Part shown: positions 62,470 through 64,000 of the stretch, piece by piece | How the letters are laid out: the number at the start of each line of letters is the position of its first letter | Position numbering within the stretch: position 1 is the first letter of the stretch | NCBI GenBank assembly: GCA_943846615.1 | Contig: OX044354.1 | Coordinates: 1,629,001-1,693,000 of the forward strand | DNA: 64,000 nucleotides | Direction of reading: 5' to 3' | Source: an uncultured Amylibacter sp. | Lineage (GTDB): Bacteria > Pseudomonadota > Alphaproteobacteria > Rhodobacterales > Rhodobacteraceae | Notes under the pieces: generated by a model | Databases searched by the model: none | What the model was told of the DNA's origin: nothing | Seen by the model: the letters and a program-made list of their open reading frames with translations, nothing else | Program-made: the position numbers and the translations under genes

Positions 62470-64000
62470 ATACAAACACGAAATCCACGCGAACGAGATT
62501 GTCTTGCTGGCCTACTACATCGCCGCGATCAATATCGAGGCGGTCTATCACGACATGGCCAAAGAGAACGCGATTGCGAACGGCGAGAGTGGCGAAGACA
62601 TGCCTTATGCGCCTTTTGACGGGATCGTGCTGACAGACACCTTCCAGCTTTACGAGCAAGACAAGGACATGATCGCGGACCTCTTGCCCGATAACTCAGA
62701 GCGGCGCACGGCCCAGAAAGAGCGTGACATTCGGGTGATTGTGGGCAATCCGCCTTATTTGGCTGGGAAGGGCACCGAATATCCGAACTCAGATGCATCA
62801 ATTCGCAAGGCGTATGCGGACAGTTCTAAAGCAGTGAACAAAAATGCTCTCTATGACAGCTATATCCGTGCCATTCGCTGGGCTACGGACCGCATCGTTG
62901 ATAGCGGAGAAGATCGTGGCGTCGTGGCTTATGTCTCAAATGCTGGCTGGGTTGATGGCAATGCGATGGACGGTATGCGCAAGTGCTTGGCTGAGGATTT
63001 TTCCAGTCTCTATATATTTCATCTGAGAGGAAATCAGCGAACTGTTGGCGAAGAGTCGCGAAAAGAAGGTGGCAAGATATTTGGTTCAGGTAGTCGCGCG
63101 CCTATCGCGATTTCCGTACTCGTACGAAACCCTGAAGCCGCTGAGTTTGGCAAAATATACTTCCACGACATTGGCGACTATCTCGATCAGAAAGAAAAAC
63201 TGGCGATGGTTAGCTCGTATCAGTCCATTGAAGGCTTGGGCTTAGCGAAGGGATGGAAGCAAATTGAACCCGATGAAAATTTCGATTGGGTTGGTCAAGG
63301 TGAAAAGGTTTTCGAGTCATTCATCCAGATAGGATCAAAGGGTAACCCGGGGAAGGCTACTGTTTTTTCAAATTATACGAGGGGGATAGAAACGGGTAGG
63401 GAGTTCTGGGTATACAACAGTTCTGGTGAGAAAGTTGCTCGTAACATGGAGATGATGTCTAGTTTCTACAACGCAGAGGAACAGCGATTTAAGGCTTCTG
63501 GGTCAAATGCTGGAGCTAGCTCATTTGTATCAAACGACCTTCAGAAAGTTAAATGGACGAGTAGTTTGATTTCAAGACTTGAGCGAGGCGAAAGAGCCGA
63601 ATTTCAGCCCGATAAACTAGTAATCTCTGGCTACCGCCCATTTTTTAAACAAACACTTTTCTATAGTGACTTCTTCATCCACCGCATGGGCAAGTGGCCA
63701 ATAATTTTTCCATCAAAAAAAATGGAAAATAGAGTAATTATTACGCCGGGTATCGGCGGAGGTGGTGACTTTTCACCGTTAATGTCGAATCTGGTTTTTT
63801 CTCTGCAACCTAATCACGGCACTCAATGCTTCCCCCTCAAACTCTACGAACCTGCCAGCGCCGATGATGGCCTCTTTGCCACTGGCGAAACGGGCTACAC
63901 CGAGCGCGACGGGATCAGCGATGCAGGGCTAAAGCACTTTCAAGACGCCTATGCGGGCGAGCAGATCAGCAAGGAAGACCTGTTCTATTACATCTATGGC
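62465..64000 (+). pseudogene. Type ISP-like restriction-modification enzyme, continuation in next frame (open to window edge)
   Basis: From 62465 another frame continues without a stop for 512 codons to the window end. It begins HKYKHEIHANEIVLLAYYIA, the sequence expected directly after the motif I region. It contains methyltransferase motif IV VGNPPYLAGKG and then the target-recognition region. So motif I and NPPY are in different frames. No good start codon and ribosome site serve the second part, so the enzyme is probably inactive as read, or the extra base is a sequence error. The last part of the gene lies beyond the window. Confidence 0.85.

Noticed and set aside
62844..63245. Two short plus-strand open frames (60 and 66 codons)
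   Set aside because: Both lie in other frames of the continuing restriction-modification enzyme, whose NPPY motif and homology run through this region.
1..64000. CRISPR array
   Set aside because: No set of regularly spaced identical repeats of 20 bases or more was seen; the 11-bp TACAG array is far too short.
55537..64000. Second attachment site (copy of the tRNA-Ser 3' end)
   Set aside because: I saw no second copy of the tRNA 3' end to the right; the element's far end is probably outside the window.

Overview
The window looks like a chromosomal segment of a marine alphaproteobacterium of the Rhodobacteraceae (Roseobacter group), with base composition that looks moderate (about half GC by eye, not computed). 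The evidence is the gene content and order: DUF3576 lipoprotein-leuS-lptE-holA, rsfS-rlmH-gpmI-envC-ctpA-rppH, ilvE followed by a petP/petR-like pair, HDAC-xseB-ispA-dxs, and a Rhodobacteraceae-type porin. I cannot name the species.

Layout. 1-0.5 kb: 5' part of a porin gene. 0.7-7.1 kb (+): DUF3576 lipoprotein, leuS, lptE, holA, a GST and a geranylgeranyl-reductase-family flavoprotein. 7.1-16 kb (-): flavoprotein, MscS channel, the ribosome/cell-wall cluster (rsfS, rlmH, gpmI, envC, ctpA, rppH) and ilvE. 16.2-21.4 kb (+): MarR and OmpR regulators, HDAC-like deacetylase, xseB, ispA, dxs. 21.4-27.4 kb (-): a BacNav-type sodium channel and a tightly overlapping operon from hslO through a Nudix enzyme, cca and two LysE exporters to an RNA methyltransferase. 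28-34.6 kb: a divergent envelope-polysaccharide cluster: a REC-PP2C phosphatase and a CsgG-like/peptidoglycan-binding/DUF4384 lipoprotein on the minus strand, and a cellulose-synthase-like glycosyltransferase, a DUF3131 protein and an Hpt phosphotransfer protein on the plus strand. It looks like a polysaccharide synthase with its own phosphorelay output. 34.6-45.1 kb: metabolism and envelope genes (ilvA, an ionotropic-receptor-like channel, argG, YggT, thioesterase, MFS, mepA, LOG protein, dapD). 45.2-48.8 kb: an unrecognised 424-residue protein, a CcdA/thioredoxin pair and a HAD phosphatase. 48.9-52.8 kb: serA and serC facing away from serB, which together give the phosphorylated serine pathway.

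The last 11 kb is accessory. 52.8-55.2 kb holds remnants of an Rhs polymorphic-toxin locus: a truncated Rhs core with its variable tip, a tightly coupled candidate immunity gene, an orphan tip, a second candidate immunity gene and a frameshifted second copy of the Rhs core. A tRNA-Ser(GCU) at 55.4 kb marks an integration site. To its right lie a frameshifted P4-type integrase, an unrecognised protein, a compact module of two small DNA-binding proteins plus an intact tyrosine recombinase, and a large single-polypeptide restriction-modification enzyme (Type ISP-like). That enzyme is split by one frameshift and runs off the window edge.

The most interesting unexplained items are the polysaccharide/phosphorelay cluster, the Rhs tip-immunity array, the receptor channel lacking a potassium-type filter, a possible small RNA after argG, and four TACAG motifs at exact 11-bp spacing upstream of the HAD gene.
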